NCBI GenBank assembly: GCA_043101615.1
Contig: JBICID010000101.1
Coordinates: forward strand, 18,703-82,702
Direction of reading: 5' to 3'
DNA from: JBLHKT01 sp043101615
Lineage (GTDB): Bacteria > Planctomycetota > Phycisphaerae > Phycisphaerales > UBA1924
DNA length: 64,000 nt
Position numbers and translations under genes: made by a program. The notes under the pieces were generated by a model. The model had not been told where the DNA came from and did not search any database. It saw only the letters and a program-made list of their open reading frames with translations. Below, one piece after another: positions 31,369 through 38,618 of the stretch. The number at the start of each line of letters is the position of its first letter. The first letter of the stretch is position 1.

Positions 31369-32232
31369 TCAGCCCGCTGATCGGCGCAGGGGGTCGTCCG
31401 CGGGCGTCGCGTCCCCGTGCGCCGTCGCCTCGGCGCGGATCTCGCCCAGCATCGCCCGGGCACGATCTGCGGACACCCCGGCGGCGCTCGACAGCGCCCG
31501 CAGCGCGAAGCCCTCCGGGCACTCGGCCCCGACGCCGCGGGATTCGACCAGCAGCATCTTGATCGCGTGGCGCACGAACGCGTGGTCCGCCCCGCGTCGG
31601 TACCCCACCCCCACCGTGTCCAGCCAGACCAGCCCGCCGTCCTCGCGCACCAGCACGTTGGAGGGCTTGGGGTCGCGGTTCCACACCCCCGCGCGCGCAC
31701 ACTTCGCCAGGTCCTCCCCCAGCCGGTCCGCCAGGGACGTGTCCGGCCCGGTTCCCAAGTCCGCGTCGCCCGACGCGATCGCCTCCAGCAGCGTGCGACC
31801 GCTCACCTCGGGCAGCAGCAGCACCTCGCAGCGGGTCTGGCGCGCCCCCAGGCGCAGGCGACCGCGCAGCAGCGCCACCGGGGTCGCCGGCGCGAGCCCG
31901 TGGCGTGCCAGCGTCTCGGCCCCGCGCCACTGGCGGTGGTGCTTGCTGAGCGCGAGCAGGCTCTTGAACCGCTCGACCGGGCCGTCGAGCGGGTTGAGCT
32001 TCACCACCAGCGCGTGGCGAGCGGTCTCGCGCTTCGACCCCGTCGGCATGCTCAGGCGCAGCGAAAACACCGAGGCGTAGGACGCCCCGGTGTCGGGATG
32101 GGTCGTGGTCTTGAGGACCTGCGACTCGCCCTCCCGGATCGCACGCTCCAGCACGCCGGGGGGGTGGCCCCAGCCGGGCGCGTAGCGGGCCAGGCTCAGG
32201 TCCGTCGGGCGTGTGATCGGGTCGTCGGGCAC
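31369..32232 (-). CDS. lipopolysaccharide kinase (WaaP/InaA)-like protein
   Basis: 287 residues with the small kinase fold: HALVVKLNPLDGP (phosphate-anchoring Lys), ETLARHGLAPATP, CEVLLLPEVSGRTLLEA, catalytic-loop NRDPKPSNVLV, and LDTVGVGY in place of DFG. Such WaaP/Kdo-kinase-like proteins phosphorylate outer-membrane sugars; the substrate cannot be read. The start is a GTG at 32232, supported by a TAGCAT box ending 6 bases upstream. It lies 40 bp downstream of the DUF805 gene. Confidence 0.75.
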   Translation of the reverse strand: MPDDPITRPTDLSLARYAPGWGHPPGVLERAIREGESQVLKTTTHPDTGASYASVFSLRLSMPTGSKRETARHALVVKLNPLDGPVERFKSLLALSKHHRQWRGAETLARHGLAPATPVALLRGRLRLGARQTRCEVLLLPEVSGRTLLEAIASGDADLGTGPDTSLADRLGEDLAKCARAGVWNRDPKPSNVLVREDGGLVWLDTVGVGYRRGADHAFVRHAIKMLLVESRGVGAECPEGFALRALSSAAGVSADRARAMLGEIRAEATAHGDATPADDPLRRSAG

Positions 32233-32238
32233 ACCGGC

Positions 32239-32244
32239 ATGCTA
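32239..32244 (-). promoter_or_regulatory. -10 box of leaderless promoter (WaaP-like kinase)
   Basis: TAGCAT on the minus strand ends 6 bases before the GTG start at 32232, with no Shine-Dalgarno sequence. Confidence 0.5.
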
Positions 32245-32272
32245 CCGGGCCGGCGCCCCCGTCCGCCCGGGC

Positions 32273-32746
32273 TCACGCGGACTTGGCGAACGTGCCCTCG
32301 CCCTCGCCGGGCATCGGGCGGGCGAACGCGCCGGGCACCGCGGCGGACACCGGGGCGTTGGCGTCGAACCCGGCGTCGCCCTTGGGGCTCGGGCCGTACT
32401 TGTTGGCGCCGGGCTGGCTGTCCATGCAGAACATCACCAGCAGCACCAGCGAGGCGATGATGTTCACGAACGGGACGAGCAGCGACAGCATCCAGAAGCC
32501 GCTCTTGCCCAGATCGTGCAGTCGGCGCACGCTCACGGAGAGCGAGGGCAGCAGGATCGCCAGGTTGAAGGCCCACGCCAGGAAGATCACCGGCGAGATC
32601 GAGTCCGCCGAGCTGGTCACCGCCCCGACGAGGCCCAGCCCGAAGAACACCACGACGTTCAGCAGCGTGAACGTCCAGTACTCGCTCCTGCGTGACCGCC
32701 CCTGAAAGTCCATCGTCCGCTTCCACGCCTGCAGGTACATCTCCAT
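32273..32746 (-). CDS. DUF805 family membrane protein
   Basis: 157 residues. The N-terminal WKRTMDFQGRSRRSEYW is the DUF805 hallmark. Four membrane segments follow (about 25-110), with VRRLHDLGKSGFWML between the second and third. A polar C-terminal tail of about 45 residues is extra. Function of the family is unknown. GAAGGAG lies before the ATG at 32746; the 39 codons upstream in the same frame are not conserved-looking. Confidence 0.88.
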   Translation of the reverse strand: MEMYLQAWKRTMDFQGRSRRSEYWTFTLLNVVVFFGLGLVGAVTSSADSISPVIFLAWAFNLAILLPSLSVSVRRLHDLGKSGFWMLSLLVPFVNIIASLVLLVMFCMDSQPGANKYGPSPKGDAGFDANAPVSAAVPGAFARPMPGEGEGTFAKSA

Positions 32747-32944
32747 CGCACAGCTCCTTCGCCTGGCCGCGCCGTCGCCCCGCCCGACACCGGGCGCGCG
32801 CCGTCGCCGAAACTCTCCACGAACATCGGGAATCGTGGCGCCCCCCGCGACGCCCCCGGGCAAACGCCTCCAGATCGCCCGCCACGCGCCGCCCTGCGCG
32901 GGTCGCCCGGATGACCGGTGCCCCGATAACCCGGGGCGGGGGGC

Positions 32945-33370
32945 TCAGCGGTCGCGCGCCAAACGGCGCGTCAGGGACGCCAGGGCCTCCAGCGTCTCGG
33001 TCGAGCAGTGGTGCTCGATCCCCTCGGCGTCCACCTCGGCCTGCCCCTCGGACACGCCCGCCGCCCGCAGGAACGCCACCACGATCTCGTGGCGCTCCCT
33101 CGCGTGGGCGGCCATCCGCTCGCCCTTGACCGTCAGCACGATCGGCTGGTAGGGCTCGGTCCGCACCAGCCCGTCGCGTTCCAGGCGCGTCACGGTCCGG
33201 TTGACGGTGACGTGCGAGACCCCCAGCATCTCGGCCAGGTGGGTCACCCGGGCCACGCCCCGACGCTCGATCAGTTCCGCGATGGCCTCGACGTAGTCCT
33301 CGGCGACCTCGAGGGCGTGGGCGGCCCGGGTCGCCTCGAACCGCTCGGGATCGCTCGCGCGCCGGGGCAT
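32945..33370 (-). CDS. mntR: manganese-dependent transcriptional regulator (DtxR/MntR family)
   Basis: 141 residues. A winged helix (RRGVARVTHLAEMLGVSHVTVNRTVTRLERDGLV, about 36-70) is followed by the metal-binding and dimerisation half (VLTVKGERMAAHARERHEIVVAFLRAAGV, VDAEGIEHHCS). The E-x-x-H and EGIEHH ligands expected for MntR are present. No SH3-like third domain. No Mn transporter is adjacent. The ATG overlaps the stop of the upstream glycosyltransferase gene by one base, so the two are coupled. Confidence 0.88.
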   Translation of the reverse strand: MPRRASDPERFEATRAAHALEVAEDYVEAIAELIERRGVARVTHLAEMLGVSHVTVNRTVTRLERDGLVRTEPYQPIVLTVKGERMAAHARERHEIVVAFLRAAGVSEGQAEVDAEGIEHHCSTETLEALASLTRRLARDR

Positions 33371-34185
33371 CAGCCCGACCCGCCCGCGGGCCCGGCGTCC
33401 CGGTCCTGCTCCAGCTCCAGCAGCATCGCGTGCTTCTGAAGTGTGGCGCTGGCGGTCGCCAGCGCCGCGAGCCAGCCCGCCCGCCCGTCACGCCACGCCT
33501 GCTTGAGCACCATCTGCTTCAGGAACGCCCCGGCGGGCGAGGTCAGGCAGCGCAGGCGCGAGCCGCGCTTGCCCGCCTCGTGCAGGTTCGCCGCCATCAG
33601 GCGGGCGTACCCCGAGTCCTTGGCGAACTGGTCCGCGAACGACTCGAACGAGTCGTGGATCAGCGTCCCGGCCAGGTCGTACTCGCGCACGCTCCGATCG
33701 ACACTCAGCTCCAGCTTGTCGTGCGGGTCCAGCCCGGTCCAGCGCGCCATGGCCCGGGGCACCAGGCGCAGCCGCCACTCCGGCTGCCACGCGTGTCGCA
33801 GCAGTCGCCCGCGGTAGGTCACCCTTCGGTTGACCCGGGCGCACGCGGGGCGTCGCTCGTCGGGCTCCTCTCCCTCGTCCCCGACGAAGGCCCGGATCGA
33901 GGACGCGAGCTCGTCGTCCACGATCTCGTCGGCGTCCAGGCAGAGCGCCCAGGGGCGCGAGCAGCGGTCCAGCGCGAGCTGCTTGGTCCTGACGTGCCCC
34001 AGCCACTTGTGCTCGTGCACCGTGGCGCCGTGCTCGCGCAGCAGGTCCATCGTCCGGTCGGTCGAGCCCGAGTCCACCGCCACGATCTCGCCCGCCCACT
34101 CCGACACGCTCTCCAGCACGCGACCGATGGTGCGCTCGGAGTTCTTGCACACGATGGAGATCGAGATCGGCAGGCGCTCGGGCAC
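33370..34185 (-). CDS. family 2 glycosyltransferase (WaaE/KdtX-like)
   Basis: 271 residues. GT2 hallmarks: ISISIVCKNSERTIGRVLESV, AVDSGSTDRTMDLLREHG, LCLDADEIVDDEL. The mid-part (HAWQPEWRLRLVPRAMARWTG, DPHDKLEL) is typical of LPS-core glucosyltransferases of the WaaE group. The GTG at 34185 is preferred because a TAGGCT box ends 5 bases upstream; an ATG at 34209 would place a G9 run inside the coding sequence. No membrane segment. Coupled to mntR downstream. Confidence 0.85.
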   Translation of the reverse strand: MPERLPISISIVCKNSERTIGRVLESVSEWAGEIVAVDSGSTDRTMDLLREHGATVHEHKWLGHVRTKQLALDRCSRPWALCLDADEIVDDELASSIRAFVGDEGEEPDERRPACARVNRRVTYRGRLLRHAWQPEWRLRLVPRAMARWTGLDPHDKLELSVDRSVREYDLAGTLIHDSFESFADQFAKDSGYARLMAANLHEAGKRGSRLRCLTSPAGAFLKQMVLKQAWRDGRAGWLAALATASATLQKHAMLLELEQDRDAGPAGGSG

Positions 34186-34190
34186 GCCCA

Positions 34191-34205
34191 AGCCTACCCC
34201 CCCCC
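34191..34205 (-). promoter_or_regulatory. -10 box abutting a G9 tract (GT2 gene)
   Basis: On the minus strand nine G residues (34197-34205) run directly into TAGGCT (34191-34196), which ends 5 bases before the GTG at 34185. Length changes in the G run would alter the distance between -10 and any upstream promoter element. Confidence 0.45.
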
Positions 34206-34307
34206 ACATCGGGACGCATCCGGCGGGAGGCCCCGGAAGTGGGCATGGGGGCCCGGCGCGAGCGCCGGGGCTCGCACGCGCGGAAAGTCCAGGCGGGCGC
34301 CTCCCAA

Positions 34308-34313
34308 TACACT
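34308..34313 (+). promoter_or_regulatory. -10 box upstream of small membrane protein gene
   Basis: TACACT ends 3 bases before the ATG at 34317 and 9 bases before the in-frame ATG at 34323. The latter distance suits a (nearly) leaderless start better. Confidence 0.4.
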
Positions 34314-34316
34314 CTC

Positions 34317-34637
34317 ATGCAGATGGCCGCGACCGACCCATTCAACATCCGAGGGCGATTCGGGCACGACTACGAGCGCGTGTCGCGTGTGTACCGCATG
34401 GCCAACGCCCAGCCGTCGTGGGCGGCCCGCATGGCCGCGTTCATCGTCAGCACCATGGTGCTGCTCGTCGTGCTGGTGCTGCTGCTCCCGCTGATCCTGC
34501 TCGTCGCCCTGGCGGTGCTCGCGTTCGTGGCCTACGCCCGCCTGCGCCTCGCCATGGCCAGGCGTGGGTGGTTCACCCGCGACCCCGCCCACGACTCGGC
34601 GCGGCGCAACGTCCGCGTCCGTCGCCCGGAGGAGTGA
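34317..34637 (+). CDS. small membrane protein of unknown function
   Basis: 106 residues: a 35-residue polar N-terminus, then a long hydrophobic stretch (AAFIVSTMVLLVVLVLLLP through LAVLAFVAYARL) that could form two membrane helices, and a basic tail. The start may be the second ATG at 34323 given the -10 box position. The frame also opens further upstream at 34239 but that part overlaps the promoter. No family recognised. Confidence 0.6.
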   Translation: MQMAATDPFNIRGRFGHDYERVSRVYRMANAQPSWAARMAAFIVSTMVLLVVLVLLLPLILLVALAVLAFVAYARLRLAMARRGWFTRDPAHDSARRNVRVRRPEE

Positions 34638-34647
34638 CGGCGCACGC

Positions 34648-35475
34648 TCAGCCCCCGGGGTCGTACCCCCACGCGTCGCAGGCGTCCCGGTAGTCCGGAT
34701 TCGCCAGGCACGCCTCCAGCAGCCCCTCGGGACGCTCCCGGGGCTCCAGGGGCGCGATCGCACGCCGTCGGTTCCCGCGGCTGTCGGCGGTGTCGCCCGT
34801 GACGTGCCGGTTGTCGGCCCACCCCGACGCCCACCCCTCGTCGAATCCGAGCTCCAGCGTCTGGCACATGGCCCGCAGCGAGGCGCCCGGGTCCGCGCAG
34901 AAATCCTCATACTTCAGGAGTGTGTGCGCGCTCGGGTCGGCGAGGCGCCCCGCGATGGCCGCCGTCTCGCGCGCGTACGCCGCGCAGGCGGCGAGGTGGG
35001 CCTCCAGCGTCAACGCACGCATCGTCTCGATCTTCCGGATGCTCAGCCAGTGGTCGATCGGGTGACGCACCGTGTCCACCACCCGCAGCGAGAACCGTTC
35101 TTCGAGCGCCCGCGTGGCAACGGGTTCCTGCGTGGGGGTGGCGAAGGGGACCCCGGCGAAGTCCAGGTGGGTCCACTCGCGCAGCAGCAGGCGCGAGGCG
35201 CGCGCCTCGGCCCGGACGTTGAGCTGGGCGATGATGTCCGCGTAGCCCGTCCCGCGTGTGAGCCACGCCTTGCACTCCTGGGGCGTGGTGAGCGCGTGCC
35301 ACTCGCGGGCCTGCCCGAGGACGTTGGACCAGCGGCCCAGGGCCTCGGGGTGGGTCTCGCTGAGCAGCATCACGCCGTTCATGCACCCGAGGCACTTGGA
35401 GATCACGGTCCCCCCGGTGCGTGCGAGGTGGCGTACGAGGCGGAGGGTCGGTCTGGAACCGGGGGCGGGGGGCAC
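34648..35475 (-). CDS. sulfotransferase-like P-loop protein
   Basis: 275 residues. A PAPS-binding-type P-loop is in HLARTGGTVISKCL (about 15-28) and the 3'-phosphate motif in VDTVRHPIDHWLSIRK. LKYEDFCADPGASLRAMC is another family mark. It would transfer sulfate from PAPS to a carbohydrate or protein acceptor. The start is a GTG at 35475: no ATG lies before the P-loop, and TACCGT ends 6 bases upstream. No membrane segment. Convergent with the small membrane protein gene. Confidence 0.75.
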   Translation of the reverse strand: MPPAPGSRPTLRLVRHLARTGGTVISKCLGCMNGVMLLSETHPEALGRWSNVLGQAREWHALTTPQECKAWLTRGTGYADIIAQLNVRAEARASRLLLREWTHLDFAGVPFATPTQEPVATRALEERFSLRVVDTVRHPIDHWLSIRKIETMRALTLEAHLAACAAYARETAAIAGRLADPSAHTLLKYEDFCADPGASLRAMCQTLELGFDEGWASGWADNRHVTGDTADSRGNRRRAIAPLEPRERPEGLLEACLANPDYRDACDAWGYDPGG

Positions 35476-35481
35476 GAGCCC

Positions 35482-35487
35482 ACGGTA
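35482..35487 (-). promoter_or_regulatory. -10 box of leaderless promoter (sulfotransferase-like)
   Basis: TACCGT on the minus strand ends 6 bases before the GTG start at 35475. Confidence 0.45.
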
Positions 35488-35560
35488 CGCCGCGTGGGCA
35501 CGCGCGTCCGATTCCGGACCCCGAGACCCTGTTCGGGGCGTGCAATTCCTGCGAAAAGTC

Positions 35561-35589
35561 TTTCGCGATTCGGCCTCGCGCGATACCCT
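35561..35589 (+). promoter_or_regulatory. promoter candidate for the alpha-glucan cluster
   Basis: TTTCGC (35561-35566), 17-base spacer, TACCCT (35584-35589). The leader of about 35 bases then holds GAGGGAGT before the GH57 ATG. The -35 match is weak. Confidence 0.35.
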
Positions 35590-35631
35590 CTCAACGGCAC
35601 GCAACACGTCGTGCCGAGGGAGTCTTGAGCC

Positions 35632-38565
35632 ATGTCGATCCGTCCGAAGCGGATGCTGACCCTCGCGGTCGGCTGTGCCCTGTCCGCAAACACGCTCGCC
35701 GGTGAGGGCGAGGCCGGCCCGGAACAGGCCCGCGCCGGCGGGCCGGTGCAGGTGTCGTTCCTGTGGCACATGCACCAGCCGATCTACGTCCCGTACGTCG
35801 ACCCGATGACGGCCAACGGGTTCTTCTCGTTCTCGGTGACCGACGTGCACAACTCGCGGTTCGGCCCGTACACGACGTGGCCGGCCGACGCGGTCGGGAT
35901 CGGCGTCTCGATGCCCTACCTGGGTGCCCAGGTCAGCTTCTCCGGCTCGCTGATGGAGAACCTGAACAGCATGGAGTCCGCCGGCATCAACGGCGGGATG
36001 TGGAACAACTGGAGCGGGACGTACGCCGGGGCCCAGTCCATGCTCACCGCGGGGGGCAACCGTCGCCTCGAGCTGGTCGGCTTCGGGTACCACCACCCGC
36101 TGATGCCGCTGATCGACGAGAAGTCGATCCGCATGCAGGTGCGCCTGCACCGGATGATCGCGGGCGCGGAGATGGGCGCCCCGGCGAGCCGCGGGATCTT
36201 CCCGCCCGAGACCGCGTTCAGCACGAGGATCATCCCGGCGCTGGTGGCCGAGGGCATCGAGTGGGTCATGGTGGACAACATCCACTTCGACCGCGCCAGC
36301 CAGAACTACCCGTGGAACAGCGGCACCAGCATCATCCCGCCCAACCGGGCCGACCAGATCAATCCCGACCCGGCGTCCAACGGCGGGCGGTGGGTGCAGC
36401 TCAACAACCTCTGGGCCCCCAGCCCGGTCTCCGTGCCCTTCGGCTACCAGCCCGCGTACACGCAGCACGTGGACCCGGAGACCGGCACCGTCACCCAGAT
36501 GATCGCCGTCCCCGCGGCCCGGTACGAGGGCAACGAGGACGGGCGGGGCGGCTACGGGGCCTTCCTGTACGACCAGGTGATGGACGCCTACGTCAACGAC
36601 TCGCTCACCGCCGACCGCCCCATGCTCGTGCTGCTGCACCACGACGGCGACAACTTCGGCGGCGGCAGCGAGGCGTACTACCACCACAACTTCCAGAACA
36701 TGGTCAACTGGGCCAGCGCCGACCCGGACTACGACGTCACGACCGTCAACGACTACCTCGACCGCTTCCCCGTCCCGGCCAACGCGCTCATCCACATCGA
36801 GGACGGCTCCTGGGCCGGGGCCGACGCCGGCGACCCCGAGTTCAAGAAGTGGCTCGGCGGGGACGTGAGCGCGGGGGCGGTCAGCCCGGACATCAACTCG
36901 TGGGCCGCCCTCGTCTCGGCCCGCAACACGCTGGCCACCGCGGAGCAGGTCTTCGGGGCGGTCGACGTCACCAACGCCTCGCACATGTCCAACGTCATGC
37001 AGGGCGTCGGCACCGACGTGCAGCGGTCCTGGCACTGGATGCTCGTGGGTCAGGCCAGCGACTACTGGTACTGGGACGGCACCGAGGTGTGGGACTCCAA
37101 CCCGACCCGGGCCGCCAACCAGGTGCACGCGATCGCCGGGACGGCCCTGGCCGCCGCCTTCTTCCAGGACCAGACCCCGCCGACGGTCTTCGTCCCGCAG
37201 CGCGAGCCGTACAACCCGGGCGCGTTCGAGTGGAACCAGACGCCCGAGCCGTCCGACTTCGAGGTCTGGACGCTCATCGACGACTGGAGCGGCGTGGCCG
37301 ACGCGACGCTCAAATGGCGGATCGACGCCGACGGCGCCAACCCGCTGAGTTCGGTCCAGAACGAGACCTACGCCGGCGGGCCCGAGGTCGGCCCGTGGCA
37401 GAGCGTGCCGATGACGGCGAACGCGGTGCCGACCCCGGCGGGCGTCCTCGCCGCGACCGACAAGGCGGTCCGCTACGGGGGGACGATCGCGGGCCAGCAG
37501 AACGTGCTGATCGACTACTACGTCGAGGCGACCGACACCGCCGGGAACACGGCGCGATCCGAGATCATGCACGTCTGGGTCGGCGACGGCGCGACCGGGG
37601 GCACGGGCAGCGCGGTCACGCTGCTGCCCGAGACGCCCGTCGCCGGGCAGCCCGTCACCGTCACCTACGACCCGGCGGGCGGCCCGATCGCGGGGGCGTC
37701 CACGGTCGTGCTGCACTACGGCTTCAACGGCTGGACCGGCGTCTCCGACGTCGCGATGAGCGGGCCCGACACCGAGGGGCTGTTCAGCGTCACCGTCCCC
37801 GTCCCCTCCACCGCCACCGAGTTCGACTTCGTCTTCAACAACGGCGCGGGCGTCTGGGACAACAACAACGGGCAGGACTGGATCATCCCCGTCAGCGGCG
37901 GTGAGCCCGGACAGCAGTGGGAGATCGACGGTGCCCTCGACACCGAGGCGCAGCAGCTCGCCACCTCGTCCGGCGTCACCCTCTGGGCCGGCCTGATCGA
38001 CAGCACGCTCTACCTCGCGACCGAGCCCGCCGGCGCCGGCAACGACCGCTTCCTGTTCCTGGCCGAGACCCCCGGTGCACCCGCCGCGCACCCGTGGGCC
38101 AAGTCCGGCACCGTCGCCCAGTGGGACGCCTACATCGGCAACGAGGCCGACAACGGCTGGGCGGGCTGGTTCGGCGGCGCGGGTGCCACGCTCGCCAGCG
38201 GCGGCGTGCTCGAGACCACCGTGGACCTGGTCGCCATGTTCGGCTCCGTGCCCGAGTCCGTCGCGGTCGCCGTGGGCAGCTACGCGTCGCCCGACGGCGG
38301 GGCGCTGGTCGCCCAGTCCCCCGCGGGCAACGCCGACGGGAACATCGACGCCTCCGAATACCTCGTCATCGACCTCTGCTCGCTCACGCCGGAGGGCTGC
38401 TGCCCGGCCGACGTGAACGGCGACGGCGTGCTGGACAACGGCGACATCGGGGCGTTCGTCACGCTCTTCCTCGCGGGCGACCCGGCCACGGACTTCAACG
38501 CCGACGGCATCCTCGACAACGGGGATATCGGGGCGTTCGTCACACTTTTCCTCGCCGGGTGCTGA
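35632..38565 (+). CDS. secreted GH57-type alpha-glucanase with CBM25-like domain and GC-dockerin
   Basis: 977 residues. Signal peptide (MSIRPKRMLTLAVGCALSANTLA). Residues about 40-480 match glycoside hydrolase family 57: VSFLWHMHQPIYVP at the start, VGFGYHHPLMPLI, and GIFPPETAFS, whose Glu aligns with the catalytic nucleophile. A beta-sandwich section follows, then a starch-binding CBM25-type domain (VTVTYDPAGG, VVLHYGFNGWTG, FDFVFNNGAGVWDNNNGQD; about 665-765), a DOMON/CBM9-like region (770-920) and the dockerin (CCPADVNGDGVLDNGD to FLAGC). Likely hydrolyses alpha-1,4-glucan outside the cytoplasm. Next gene starts 53 bp on. Confidence 0.87.
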   Translation: MSIRPKRMLTLAVGCALSANTLAGEGEAGPEQARAGGPVQVSFLWHMHQPIYVPYVDPMTANGFFSFSVTDVHNSRFGPYTTWPADAVGIGVSMPYLGAQVSFSGSLMENLNSMESAGINGGMWNNWSGTYAGAQSMLTAGGNRRLELVGFGYHHPLMPLIDEKSIRMQVRLHRMIAGAEMGAPASRGIFPPETAFSTRIIPALVAEGIEWVMVDNIHFDRASQNYPWNSGTSIIPPNRADQINPDPASNGGRWVQLNNLWAPSPVSVPFGYQPAYTQHVDPETGTVTQMIAVPAARYEGNEDGRGGYGAFLYDQVMDAYVNDSLTADRPMLVLLHHDGDNFGGGSEAYYHHNFQNMVNWASADPDYDVTTVNDYLDRFPVPANALIHIEDGSWAGADAGDPEFKKWLGGDVSAGAVSPDINSWAALVSARNTLATAEQVFGAVDVTNASHMSNVMQGVGTDVQRSWHWMLVGQASDYWYWDGTEVWDSNPTRAANQVHAIAGTALAAAFFQDQTPPTVFVPQREPYNPGAFEWNQTPEPSDFEVWTLIDDWSGVADATLKWRIDADGANPLSSVQNETYAGGPEVGPWQSVPMTANAVPTPAGVLAATDKAVRYGGTIAGQQNVLIDYYVEATDTAGNTARSEIMHVWVGDGATGGTGSAVTLLPETPVAGQPVTVTYDPAGGPIAGASTVVLHYGFNGWTGVSDVAMSGPDTEGLFSVTVPVPSTATEFDFVFNNGAGVWDNNNGQDWIIPVSGGEPGQQWEIDGALDTEAQQLATSSGVTLWAGLIDSTLYLATEPAGAGNDRFLFLAETPGAPAAHPWAKSGTVAQWDAYIGNEADNGWAGWFGGAGATLASGGVLETTVDLVAMFGSVPESVAVAVGSYASPDGGALVAQSPAGNADGNIDASEYLVIDLCSLTPEGCCPADVNGDGVLDNGDIGAFVTLFLAGDPATDFNADGILDNGDIGAFVTLFLAGC

Positions 38566-38618
38566 CCCGCACGCCCGCCTCCCGAACCGACCGACCGCAC
38601 GCCGCGTAAGGACTCACC

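Noticed and set aside
34648..38091. A 1147-codon minus-strand frame
   Set aside because: Only the C-terminal 275 residues are a sulfotransferase; the upstream part is antisense to the GH57 gene.
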